From Oceanospirillum multiglobuliferum (lineage in GTDB: Bacteria > Pseudomonadota > Gammaproteobacteria > Pseudomonadales > Halomonadaceae), in the NCBI RefSeq assembly GCF_900167095.1, contig NZ_FUXG01000004.1, forward strand, positions 90,795 to 154,794: a stretch of DNA of 64,000 bases. Direction: 5' to 3'. The notes under the pieces are model-generated. The model saw only the letters and a program-made list of their open reading frames with translations, did not search any database and had not been told where the DNA came from. Numbering within the stretch: position 1 is the first letter of the stretch; every line of letters starts with the position of its first letter. Of this stretch, positions 26,387-34,115 are shown one piece after another. Made by a program: the position numbers and the translations under genes.

Positions 26387-27484
26387 ATGTCTGACACCCA
26401 GTTTTACACACTGAAAATTGCGGATGTGCAACCGGAAACGGACACCGCAATTTGTGTTAGCTTCGCGGTTCCGGAAGAACTGACAAGCAAATTCAAGTTT
26501 ATCCAAGGCCAGTTTTTAACCTTGCGTGCAATGATTGATGGCGAAGATGTTCGTCGCTCTTACTCAATCTGCTCAGGCGTTAATGATGGTCATATGCGTG
26601 TGGGTATTAAACGTGTTGACGGCGGTAAGTTTTCAAACTACGCCAATGACCAGTTTAAACCGGGCATGTCTGTTGAAGTGATGCCGCCACAAGGTAGCTT
26701 TTATAGTGAACTGAATGCTGTTAACGCTAAAAACTACATGTGCATTGCAGCGGGTTCTGGTATCACGCCGATGATTTCTATCATGAAATCAGTGCTGGAT
26801 ATTGAACCTAATAGCAAGGTGACCTTGATCTATGGTAACCAGCGCAGCAACACTGTGATGTTCAAAGATGAGCTGAACTTCATCAAAAACCGTTACATGA
26901 GCCGCTTCCAGTGGATTAACGTAATGGATTATGAAGACCAAGGTGCCGATCTGCTGAATGGTCGTATTGATAACAAGAAAGGCTATGCTTTACAAAAAGC
27001 CGGCCTGATTGATATTAAGAGCACTGATGAAGCCTTCATTTGCGGCCCAGAAGCGATGATGACAGAAGTGTCTCGTGGTTTCCGTATGGAAGGTCTGGGC
27101 GAAGATCAGATTCACTATGAACTGTTCGCCAGCTCATCATCTGATGCTCAAGCCACGCTTGAGAAAGCGCAAGCGCGTGTAGCCCAGTATGGCGAAGATA
27201 AGACCAGTAAAGTCACCGTGATTGCAGATGGCCGTTCAGTGATGTTTGATTTGGCCACTGTGGGCCAGAACATTCTTGATGCGGGCTTGGATGCGGGTAT
27301 GGATCTACCTTACTCCTGCAAAGGGGGCGTTTGCTCCACTTGTAAGTGTAAGCTGGTTAAAGGTGAAGTGGAGATGGATATCTCTCATGGCCTTGAAAAG
27401 CACGAAATTGATGCCGGCTACGTGTTGAGCTGTCAGGCTCACCCAATTACTGATGAAGTGGTATTGGACTTCGATCAGCGTTAG
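26387..27484 (+). CDS. paaE: 1,2-phenylacetyl-CoA epoxidase reductase subunit
   Basis: Reductase of 365 residues (E. coli, 356) that passes electrons from NADPH to the PaaA diiron site. An N-terminal FAD/NAD(P)-binding module (RRSYSICSG for FAD, AAGSGITPMISI for nucleotide) is followed by a plant-type [2Fe-2S] ferredoxin domain with Cys near residues 311, 316, 319 and 349 (SCKGGVCSTCKCKL and LSCQA). Last gene of the paa operon here. The ligase, hydratase and beta-oxidation genes of the pathway (paaK, paaF-J, paaZ) are not in the window. Confidence 0.96.
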   Translation: MSDTQFYTLKIADVQPETDTAICVSFAVPEELTSKFKFIQGQFLTLRAMIDGEDVRRSYSICSGVNDGHMRVGIKRVDGGKFSNYANDQFKPGMSVEVMPPQGSFYSELNAVNAKNYMCIAAGSGITPMISIMKSVLDIEPNSKVTLIYGNQRSNTVMFKDELNFIKNRYMSRFQWINVMDYEDQGADLLNGRIDNKKGYALQKAGLIDIKSTDEAFICGPEAMMTEVSRGFRMEGLGEDQIHYELFASSSSDAQATLEKAQARVAQYGEDKTSKVTVIADGRSVMFDLATVGQNILDAGLDAGMDLPYSCKGGVCSTCKCKLVKGEVEMDISHGLEKHEIDAGYVLSCQAHPITDEVVLDFDQR

Positions 27485-27502
27485 TCGCTCAGAAAACCTA
27501 AG

Positions 27503-27535
27503 CATAAAGGCTTGAGTTAAACTCAAGCCTTTATG
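27503..27535. terminator. Strong terminator between paaE and megL
   Basis: A perfect 15-base-pair stem (arms beginning CATAAAGGC and ending GCCTTTATG, three-base loop) between convergent genes. It should block read-through both ways. Confidence 0.88.
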
Positions 27536-27561
27536 TGACTACGACCCAAAAACGTTAGCTG

Positions 27562-28767
27562 CTACGCTAATAATCCTCTTTCAATATCTTGCCAAATATC
27601 CTCAACACCTTCTAAACCAATGGACAAACGTACTAAACCTTCTGATACGCCGTGAGCCAAACGCTGTTCAGGAGTATAGGTTGAATGAGTCATACTGGCT
27701 GGATGCTGGCACAAAGTTTCAGCATCACCTAGGCTTACCGCTCGTTTGATCATCTGTAGCTTATTCATGAAGCTTTTTCCTGCCTCTAGGCCACCTTTCA
27801 GCTCAAATGCCAGCATGCCACCGGAAAGGCTCATCTGCTGCTTTGCCAAATCATAATAAGGATCAGTTGGTAAGCCAGGGTAATATGTGACTTCAACAGC
27901 AGGGTGCTGCTGTAAACGCTCTGCAATAATTAAGGCGGTTTCACTATGACGCTGCATTCTCAGTTCAAGCGTTTTAAGGCCTCGCATAATTAGAAATGCC
28001 GTCATAGGTGCAATCACTGCCCCCGTCATATCTTTTAAACCTTCAAAACGAATACGCTGAATTGTTTCTGCATCACCAACCACAGCCCCCGCAATCAGGT
28101 CGCCATGACCACCTAAGTACTTGGTAGCAGAGTGAACGACTAGGTCAGCTCCCAGCATCAAAGGTTGCTGAATAGCAGGTGTGCAATAGGTGTTGTCAAC
28201 AATCACTTTAATTTCTGAGTTAAAGCGATGTACTTCATCACTAATTTTTTGGATATCCATTACCCTTAGATTAGGGTTAACAGGCGACTCAAAGTACACC
28301 AACTTTGTATTTTCGTTTAAAGCAGCCGTTATTTCCTCTACATTGCAACAGTCAACATAAGACACCTCAATGCCGAACTTTTTCAGGCCGTGCTCTATTA
28401 GTGCAAAAGTACAACCATAAAGAGTCTTATCCGCAACAATATGATCACCTGCCGCAAGTAGCGTCCAGAAGGCAGCACTAATAGCTCCCATACCAGAAGC
28501 CGTAGCAAGTGCAGCCTCTCCCTCTTCTAAGTCAGCTAGTCGAGTTTCCAAAATAGATTGTGTCGGATTACCCAAACGAGAATAGATAGGCCCCTCTTCT
28601 TCACCAGCAAAACGTGCACCGCCTTGCTCAGCAGAATCGAAGGCAAAGGTTGAAGTCATATAAATAGGCGGCGTTAATGCACCATTCTCTGTATCAGAAT
28701 CATAGCCAGAGTGGATTGCCCGTGTTGAAAAAGCTGCTTTAGGGGCTTTTGAACTGATGTTTTTCAT
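27562..28767 (-). CDS. megL: Methionine gamma-lyase
   Basis: A PLP enzyme of the Cys/Met metabolism family, 401 residues. The Schiff-base lysine is K216 in HSATKYLGGHGD. The segment TLYGCTFALIEHG places a Cys at residue 119, equivalent to the Cys116 that marks true methionine gamma-lyases in Pseudomonas putida. The likely reaction is L-methionine to methanethiol, ammonia and 2-oxobutyrate. Cystathionine gamma-synthase or O-acetylhomoserine sulfhydrylase are alternatives, but they lack that Cys. It is monocistronic and convergent with the paa operon. Confidence 0.9.
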   Translation of the reverse strand: MKNISSKAPKAAFSTRAIHSGYDSDTENGALTPPIYMTSTFAFDSAEQGGARFAGEEEGPIYSRLGNPTQSILETRLADLEEGEAALATASGMGAISAAFWTLLAAGDHIVADKTLYGCTFALIEHGLKKFGIEVSYVDCCNVEEITAALNENTKLVYFESPVNPNLRVMDIQKISDEVHRFNSEIKVIVDNTYCTPAIQQPLMLGADLVVHSATKYLGGHGDLIAGAVVGDAETIQRIRFEGLKDMTGAVIAPMTAFLIMRGLKTLELRMQRHSETALIIAERLQQHPAVEVTYYPGLPTDPYYDLAKQQMSLSGGMLAFELKGGLEAGKSFMNKLQMIKRAVSLGDAETLCQHPASMTHSTYTPEQRLAHGVSEGLVRLSIGLEGVEDIWQDIERGLLA

Positions 28768-29153
28768 AACTCACCTGTAGTTTTATTATTGTGTGATTAC
28801 CTTATTTAAAGATTAGTGCAATTGGCTTGGACTTTTGCACCAATCAAAAAGCCCAAAACAGACCAATTTGATTACAATCACTCAATAATTCCGAATAATG
28901 ACAAAAAAAAGCCAGCTTTCTTAGCAACACCTTCTAACGCAGATTAAAATACATATTTATCAGCTTAAAGCGTGACTGAAACGTATCCCAGTGTTGATGT
29001 GGTATGGTGATTGTCTTTATGATGTGCAACCGTCAATTGATCTTCTGTAATTGGCTGGCATTTGAATTTGTACAACTGTGAATAATCATTGAGTTAAACA
29101 AGGCTAACCGACTTGGCAGGGATTAATCTGTGAAGGGAAGGTCATGAGGATCC
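28768..29153. other. Intergenic region between megL and the RIO kinase gene
   Basis: 386 AT-rich bases between divergent genes. It must hold both promoters; no conserved operator, RNA gene or coding frame could be supported. Confidence 0.5.
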
Positions 29154-30005
29154 ATGAAAACTCCGAAAAGAATCCAACCTTTGGTTGAAGACGGCCTTAT
29201 AGATGAGGTCATTCGCCCGCTGATGAGCGGAAAAGAAGCAGCAGTTTATGTTGTGCGGTGCGGAGACGAGATCCGTTGCGCCAAGGTCTATAAAGAAGCC
29301 AGTAAACGCAGCTTTAAAAAAGCTACGTTATATCAAGAGGGCCGAAAAGTACGTAGCGGGCGTCGAGCTCGCGCAATGGAAAAAGGCACTAAGTTTGGCC
29401 GCGATCAACAAGAAGCTGAGTGGCAAAATGCGGAAGTAAATGCCTTATATCGGTTAGCTGATGCGGGGGTGCGTGTGCCTGTACCTTTTGGCTGCTTCGA
29501 TGGTGTATTACTGATGGAGTTAATCACCGATGAATCAGGGCAAGTTGCGCCTCGCTTAAACGATGTGTCTATGTCTGTAGAGCAAGCCGAAGAAGATCAT
29601 GCATTGATGATGCATTACATCTGGCTGATGCTGTGTGCAGGCTTAGTTCATGGTGACCTTTCCGAGTTTAATGTACTGGTTGATGAATATGGTCCAGTCA
29701 TTATTGATTTACCACAGGCCATTGATGCAGCCGCAAACAACCATGCTAAATGGATGCTGTCACGGGATGTTAGTGCCATTACCACTTATTACAGTCAATT
29801 TGCTCCACATTTAGCAAAAACACAATATGCAAAAGAGATGTGGGCATTATTTGAAGCAGGGGAGATCAATCCTGATACCGAGCTGACAGGAGAGTTTACC
29901 GAAGAAGATGAAGTAGCGAATGTTGATTCAGTTTTAGAGGAGATTAAAGCCGTACTTGCTGAGGAAGCCTTTCGTCAATCGGTTAGAGAAGCAGAGGAGT
30001 TCTAA
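29154..30005 (+). CDS. RIO1-family serine/threonine kinase-like protein
   Basis: A 283-residue RIO-type kinase as found in many gammaproteobacteria (Pseudomonas PA4780-like). It shows an ATP-binding loop MSGKEAAVYVVRCGDE with the catalytic lysine in CAKVYKE, the catalytic loop GLVHGDLSEFNVLV with Asp, and the metal-binding Asp in VIIDLPQAID. A basic helix (KVRSGRRARAMEKGTKFGRD) follows the lysine strand, as in RIO1. In eukaryotes RIO1 matures 40S subunits; the bacterial role is not settled. GAGG precedes the ATG. Its acidic C-terminal tail is typical. Confidence 0.9.
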   Translation: MKTPKRIQPLVEDGLIDEVIRPLMSGKEAAVYVVRCGDEIRCAKVYKEASKRSFKKATLYQEGRKVRSGRRARAMEKGTKFGRDQQEAEWQNAEVNALYRLADAGVRVPVPFGCFDGVLLMELITDESGQVAPRLNDVSMSVEQAEEDHALMMHYIWLMLCAGLVHGDLSEFNVLVDEYGPVIIDLPQAIDAAANNHAKWMLSRDVSAITTYYSQFAPHLAKTQYAKEMWALFEAGEINPDTELTGEFTEEDEVANVDSVLEEIKAVLAEEAFRQSVREAEEF

Positions 30006-30051
30006 TTCCTCTGCCAGTATACACCGCGCCATAAAATCGTTTTAGTAGTGT

Positions 30052-30216
30052 TCACTCACTTTCAGAAGCAGTAGAGACGTCACCAGATGACTCTGCTGCT
30101 AACTTTTCCCGTTCTGCTTTCGAGATATAGCGCTCTTTATTATTACCGACCAATTTGGCATTAGCTTTTTTGGCACGGGCTTTCAGAATCTGATTAATCT
30201 TCTTTTTTCGGTTCAT
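30052..30216 (-). CDS. DUF2986 family small basic protein
   Basis: A 54-codon gene starting ATG at 30216 and ending TGA at 30052. The product begins MNRKKKINQILKARAKKANA and contains ERYISKAEREKLA, the hallmark of the DUF2986 family of short lysine-rich proteins in marine gammaproteobacteria. Function unknown; the basic N-terminal helix suggests nucleic-acid or ribosome contact, which is inference. It is convergent with the RIO kinase gene. Confidence 0.85.
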   Translation of the reverse strand: MNRKKKINQILKARAKKANAKLVGNNKERYISKAEREKLAAESSGDVSTASESE

Positions 30217-30355
30217 TACGATACCAATTGCATTCAGTAATTATGAAGCGCTGATTGTATAGACTATAAGGATCAATTACCAAAAATAGCAGACTAGAAC
30301 GAAACACTAAGTTTAGCTGCCAGCCTTACCTGCAAAATAGTCTTTTAGCATTGCG

Positions 30356-30493
30356 TTACAATGGAAAGTTGATCTCAAAACAACACCCTTTCCCCACTTC
30401 ACTACGGCAAGAAATAGTGCAAGTCATGATGCCGATGCAAGTCTGATTCACATGTAAATCATTAATCTGCTCACCATCAGTACTAAAGCCGAA
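30356..30493 (-). pseudogene. Possible remnant of a sensor histidine kinase C-terminus
   Basis: An open frame without a start codon ends in SEVGKGCCFEINFPL followed by a stop at 30356. This closely resembles the last residues of many histidine kinase ATPase domains (G-box strand then F-x-I-x-x-P-L at the stop). Upstream, IGIMTC and GFSTDGE could be shortened relics of the preceding boxes. No full kinase frame exists in the 390-base gap between DUF2986 and the terminator at 30510. Decayed gene or coincidence. Confidence 0.35.
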
Positions 30494-30509
30494 ACAAGAA
30501 TATCGAGCA

Positions 30510-30541
30510 AAAACCAACAGCTTGACCAAGCTGTTGGTTTT
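30510..30541 (-). terminator. Terminator of the RMD1/DUF155 gene
   Basis: A perfect 14-base-pair stem, AAAACCAACAGCTT with AAGCTGTTGGTTTT and a four-base loop, with TTTTT on the minus-strand side; 69 bases after the stop of the gene at 30610. Confidence 0.88.
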
Positions 30542-30609
30542 GATGAAGCTCCACAGGCATTAAAATACAGTCAAATGTGATCAAAGCTGAATACTTTGGT
30601 ACTGAGTCG

Positions 30610-31452
30610 TTATACCCAGCCCAATAAATCATGTACAAAAAAGATGATCACTTCGACTGCAATCAACCAAATTACAATCCACTCTAAGTTTGATGAGTGG
30701 CGGTGGTTTTGTTCATCTGCCAACATGTCAAATAGCTCATGTAGCACCTCTAGGCGTTTATTCAGGACTAAAATACGCTGTGATATCTCTAAATAATTCG
30801 CCAATGTCTTATAAATTGGCTCAACTTCAACATACTCCCAAAATACTTCAGGTGTATCTAGCAGATCATACCGCAAATTGATATCCATACGATGGATATG
30901 TAGTTGCCCCCGCATCTTGGCAATCTCTTTACGACTCAAAGAGGTGTGGCCAGTATTTTTGATCTGTTTTGGTAAGTAAGCTGTATCCGCTAAAATTTGT
31001 GCAGTTGAACCTTCAAATTGCATCAGTTTAACGGACTGTGCGAGAGCATGTGATACCGCCATTTTTTCTAAGACATCTCCAGTGGAGAGGATAAATGTAT
31101 CATTGCTCACTCTAAACTGCGGTTGTCCCAGCTCAAACTGAAAGTGGTCCTCATTAGAGGGGGTTAATAAAGTGCCGCAATGAGGTTTTATCTCGTCAAG
31201 TAACTTTGCGGTTGCGTCGTAGCCTAACCCCCACAGCACAATAACACCGAAAGGAAAAATAAAAGCTTCGCCTTCACCTGCTTCAGCACAAATTAAATCT
31301 CGATAAAGGGTTAAGCGATAGCGACTTTCCAGCACAGGTCTCAGCTCCATCATATTGATGGATTCTGCAATACCTATTGCTCGACAGCTGGTTTGGAAGT
31401 GCGAAAAATCGGTGGGTATGACTTCATTTAAAACAGCCAATTCAGATGACAT
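30610..31452 (-). CDS. RMD1/YagE family (DUF155) membrane protein
   Basis: A 280-residue DUF155 protein. The domain runs from about residue 20 to 230, with FIFPFGVIVLWGLG near residues 64-77 and the LADTAYLPKQIKNTGHTSLSRKEIAK region. A C-terminal transmembrane helix (EWIVIWLIAVEVIIFFVHDLLGWV) preceded by a HELFDMLADEQNHRHSS stretch is the standard architecture. In yeast, Rmd1 relatives act in mitochondria and meiosis; the bacterial function is unknown. It stands alone with its own strong terminator and is divergent from the HD-GYP operon. Confidence 0.88.
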   Translation of the reverse strand: MSSELAVLNEVIPTDFSHFQTSCRAIGIAESINMMELRPVLESRYRLTLYRDLICAEAGEGEAFIFPFGVIVLWGLGYDATAKLLDEIKPHCGTLLTPSNEDHFQFELGQPQFRVSNDTFILSTGDVLEKMAVSHALAQSVKLMQFEGSTAQILADTAYLPKQIKNTGHTSLSRKEIAKMRGQLHIHRMDINLRYDLLDTPEVFWEYVEVEPIYKTLANYLEISQRILVLNKRLEVLHELFDMLADEQNHRHSSNLEWIVIWLIAVEVIIFFVHDLLGWV

Positions 31453-31642
31453 GATCCATTCCTAAAAGACACAGTAGTGCGGCTAGTCGATTACTCTAAT
31501 GTATAACTAAGACATAGGCATTAAGATTTATGCTGGGCTTGAGCTAACAATTTGAATAAATATAAGAAAAAGTATGACTCTAGGCGCTAAACTCTTAAAA
31601 TAATCTATATTCGCGACTCACCTAGTGGACAGGTTAACAATT

Positions 31643-33304
31643 ATGCCTAATAAGAGCGCCAATCCTGCTTTAGCAATTTTGGACAAACTTAATGATATCG
31701 GCATCGCTCTATCAGCTGAAAAAGATACGGATAGCCTGCTAGAGTTGATTTTGGTAAGCGCAAAATCACTTACAGGTGCTGATGGTGGGACACTTTATCT
31801 GTTTAATGAGCAGGATCACACCTTGGAGTTTAAAATTGTAAGAACAGACTCTCTAGGTATTAAGTTGGGCGGAAAAACTGGGGCTCCTATCAATGAGAAC
31901 TTTCGGCCTCTCCGGCTTTATTTAGAAGATGGTACGCCTAATCGTCAAATGATAGCTGCATGCGCGGCACTCACCTCTGCGACGATTAACATTCCAGATG
32001 CGTACGAGGTAACTGATTTTGACTTCTCTGGTACGAGAAAATTTGATCAGCACACAGGCTATCGCTCAAAGTCTTTTCTAACGGTTCCAATGCTGAATCA
32101 TGAAAACGATATCATGGCCGTACTACAACTACTAAATAAAATTGATGAGGACGATAATAGCGTTATAGCATTCTCAGAGCAGGATCAGAAACTAGCAGAG
32201 TCTCTTGCATCCCAAGCCGCAGTTGCCCTGACTAACAAAAGGCTGATTGATGAGCTTCAATCGCTCTTTGATTCTTTTATCAAGTTAATCGCAACTGCAA
32301 TTGATGAAAAATCACCCCACACAGGCAATCACTGCCGCCGAGTACCAGAAGCCACCATGATGCTTGCGGAAGCGGCTAGTGTCAGTACCAATGAATATTT
32401 CAAACAGTTTAAGATGGATGAAACAGATCGTTACGAGCTTAAGGTGGCTTCTTGGCTACATGATTGCGGAAAAATAACGACGCCAGTCCATGTTATTGAA
32501 AAATCTACCAAACTTGAGACTATTCATGATCGCATAGAGTTGGTTTCTGCCCGTTTTGAGATTATTCGTAGAGATATGGAAATATCTATGCTGAAACAAC
32601 GACTAGCGGCGGTAGAAAAAGGTGAAACTGATCACAGTTCTATCATTAATAATTACCAATTATTGATGCAGTCTCTGTCAGAGGATCACGCTTATGTTAA
32701 AAAGTGCAATACTGGTGGTGAGTTCATGGGAGATGAGCAAGTTGCTAGAGTTGAGTCCATTGCAGAGCTACAGTGGACTGATTTTGATGGAAACTCCAAC
32801 CCGCTAATTAATAAAGACGAACTAAAAAATCTAACGGTTCGTAAAGGGACAATTACGGCAGAAGAGCGAGAGATTATCAATAACCACATGGTGCTAACCA
32901 TCAGAATGTTGGAACAATTGCCATTTCCAAAGCACTTACGCAGAGTACCAGAGTATGCAGGTGGGCATCATGAGAGAATGGATGGTAAAGGCTATCCAAA
33001 GGGATTAACTAGAGACGAAATGTCAATACCGGCTCGTATTATGGCTGTAGCGGACGTCTTTGAGGCGCTCACCTCGACAGATCGCCCTTACAAAAAACCG
33101 ATGCCAGTAAAACAGGCGCTTACCATTATGGGAAGAATGGTTGAAGAGAATCATTTAGACCCAGATATTTTTAGACTATTTGTTCAAGATAAAGTTTATT
33201 TGCAATACGCTTACAAATTCCTACAGCCAGAGCAAATAGAAGAAGTCAACCCAAAAGATCTGCCTGGTATGACTTACATTTTGCCATTTTCGGCTTCACG
33301 ATAA
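31643..33304 (+). CDS. GAF/HD-GYP domain protein, predicted cyclic dinucleotide phosphodiesterase
   Basis: A 553-residue cytoplasmic sensor. An N-terminal GAF domain (about 25-200) is followed by an HD-GYP domain. The HD pair is in WLHDCGK near residue 273 and the HHExxDGxGYP motif (GHHERMDGKGYPKGL) near 440-452, so the metal site is intact and c-di-GMP hydrolysis is likely. About 100 residues are inserted between these two motifs relative to ordinary HD-GYP domains, partly charged helix. The ATG at 31643 is preferred over a GTG six codons upstream. First gene of a cluster with an MBL hydrolase, a nucleotide cyclase and envelope proteins. Confidence 0.88.
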   Translation: MPNKSANPALAILDKLNDIGIALSAEKDTDSLLELILVSAKSLTGADGGTLYLFNEQDHTLEFKIVRTDSLGIKLGGKTGAPINENFRPLRLYLEDGTPNRQMIAACAALTSATINIPDAYEVTDFDFSGTRKFDQHTGYRSKSFLTVPMLNHENDIMAVLQLLNKIDEDDNSVIAFSEQDQKLAESLASQAAVALTNKRLIDELQSLFDSFIKLIATAIDEKSPHTGNHCRRVPEATMMLAEAASVSTNEYFKQFKMDETDRYELKVASWLHDCGKITTPVHVIEKSTKLETIHDRIELVSARFEIIRRDMEISMLKQRLAAVEKGETDHSSIINNYQLLMQSLSEDHAYVKKCNTGGEFMGDEQVARVESIAELQWTDFDGNSNPLINKDELKNLTVRKGTITAEEREIINNHMVLTIRMLEQLPFPKHLRRVPEYAGGHHERMDGKGYPKGLTRDEMSIPARIMAVADVFEALTSTDRPYKKPMPVKQALTIMGRMVEENHLDPDIFRLFVQDKVYLQYAYKFLQPEQIEEVNPKDLPGMTYILPFSASR

Positions 33305-33315
33305 AGGACAGCTCT

Positions 33316-34086
33316 ATGTGGGTATCTATTTTAGGTTGTAGTGGCGGTATTGGTCCTGGTAATCGCACCACATCCATTCTCATTGATGATGATATTCTGT
33401 TGGATGCAGGTAGTGGAGTTGGCGACTTACAACTACAACAGATGTGTAAAGTGAAGCACATTTTTATTTCACATTCTCATTTAGATCATATCGCGTTTTT
33501 ACCCTTTCTAGTTGATAGTATTTTCAGTCAGATTGAAGAGCCTATACAGGTTTATGGGCTGCCTGAAACAATTGATGCTTTGAAAAAACATGTTTTTAAC
33601 TGGGTTATCTGGCCTGACTTTTCAGAGCTTCCAAACAAAGATCGGCCCGTTATGGCTTTCAATGTTATTCAGCCTAATCAGAGTATTAAAATAAAAAAAC
33701 GCACTATTCAGGCCGTTGCTGTTGACCATGTTGTACCAGGCTTAGGCTATATTGTTACAAATGAGGCAGGACGAACATTTGCCTTCAGTGGTGACACCGC
33801 AACCAATGATAGTTTATGGGAGGCATTAAATAATCTGCCCTCACTTGATACGCTAATGATTGAATCAGGTTTCCCAAATAGCCATGAAGCGCTCGGTAAA
33901 TTGGCTAAACACTATACTCCTAATACCCTTGCCAAAGACTTGTGCAAACTAAAACATAAGCCTCATTTATTAATTTCTCATCTTAAACCTGGGATGGAAA
34001 TCATGATTTCAGAACAGCTCCACAAGGTATTAAACGGTTATCAGCTTACCTGCATCAAAAGCGGAGATAGTATAAATATTGACTGA
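33316..34086 (+). CDS. MBL-fold hydrolase resembling class II cAMP phosphodiesterase
   Basis: A 256-residue metallo-beta-lactamase-fold protein. The metal-binding motif is HSHLDHIAFLPF near residues 53-64, the HxHLDH form seen in class II cyclic-nucleotide phosphodiesterases (CpdP/yeast PDE1). Further ligands are likely in VDHVVPGLGY, FSGDTATND and ISHLKPG. No signal peptide is present. It ends in a TGATG overlap region 30 bases before the cyclase start, so a producer and a putative remover of cAMP are encoded side by side. Substrate is inferred from motif and context. Confidence 0.72.
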   Translation: MWVSILGCSGGIGPGNRTTSILIDDDILLDAGSGVGDLQLQQMCKVKHIFISHSHLDHIAFLPFLVDSIFSQIEEPIQVYGLPETIDALKKHVFNWVIWPDFSELPNKDRPVMAFNVIQPNQSIKIKKRTIQAVAVDHVVPGLGYIVTNEAGRTFAFSGDTATNDSLWEALNNLPSLDTLMIESGFPNSHEALGKLAKHYTPNTLAKDLCKLKHKPHLLISHLKPGMEIMISEQLHKVLNGYQLTCIKSGDSINID

Positions 34087-34115
34087 TGCACTGCAATTCC
34101 CAGAGGGCGCATTCA

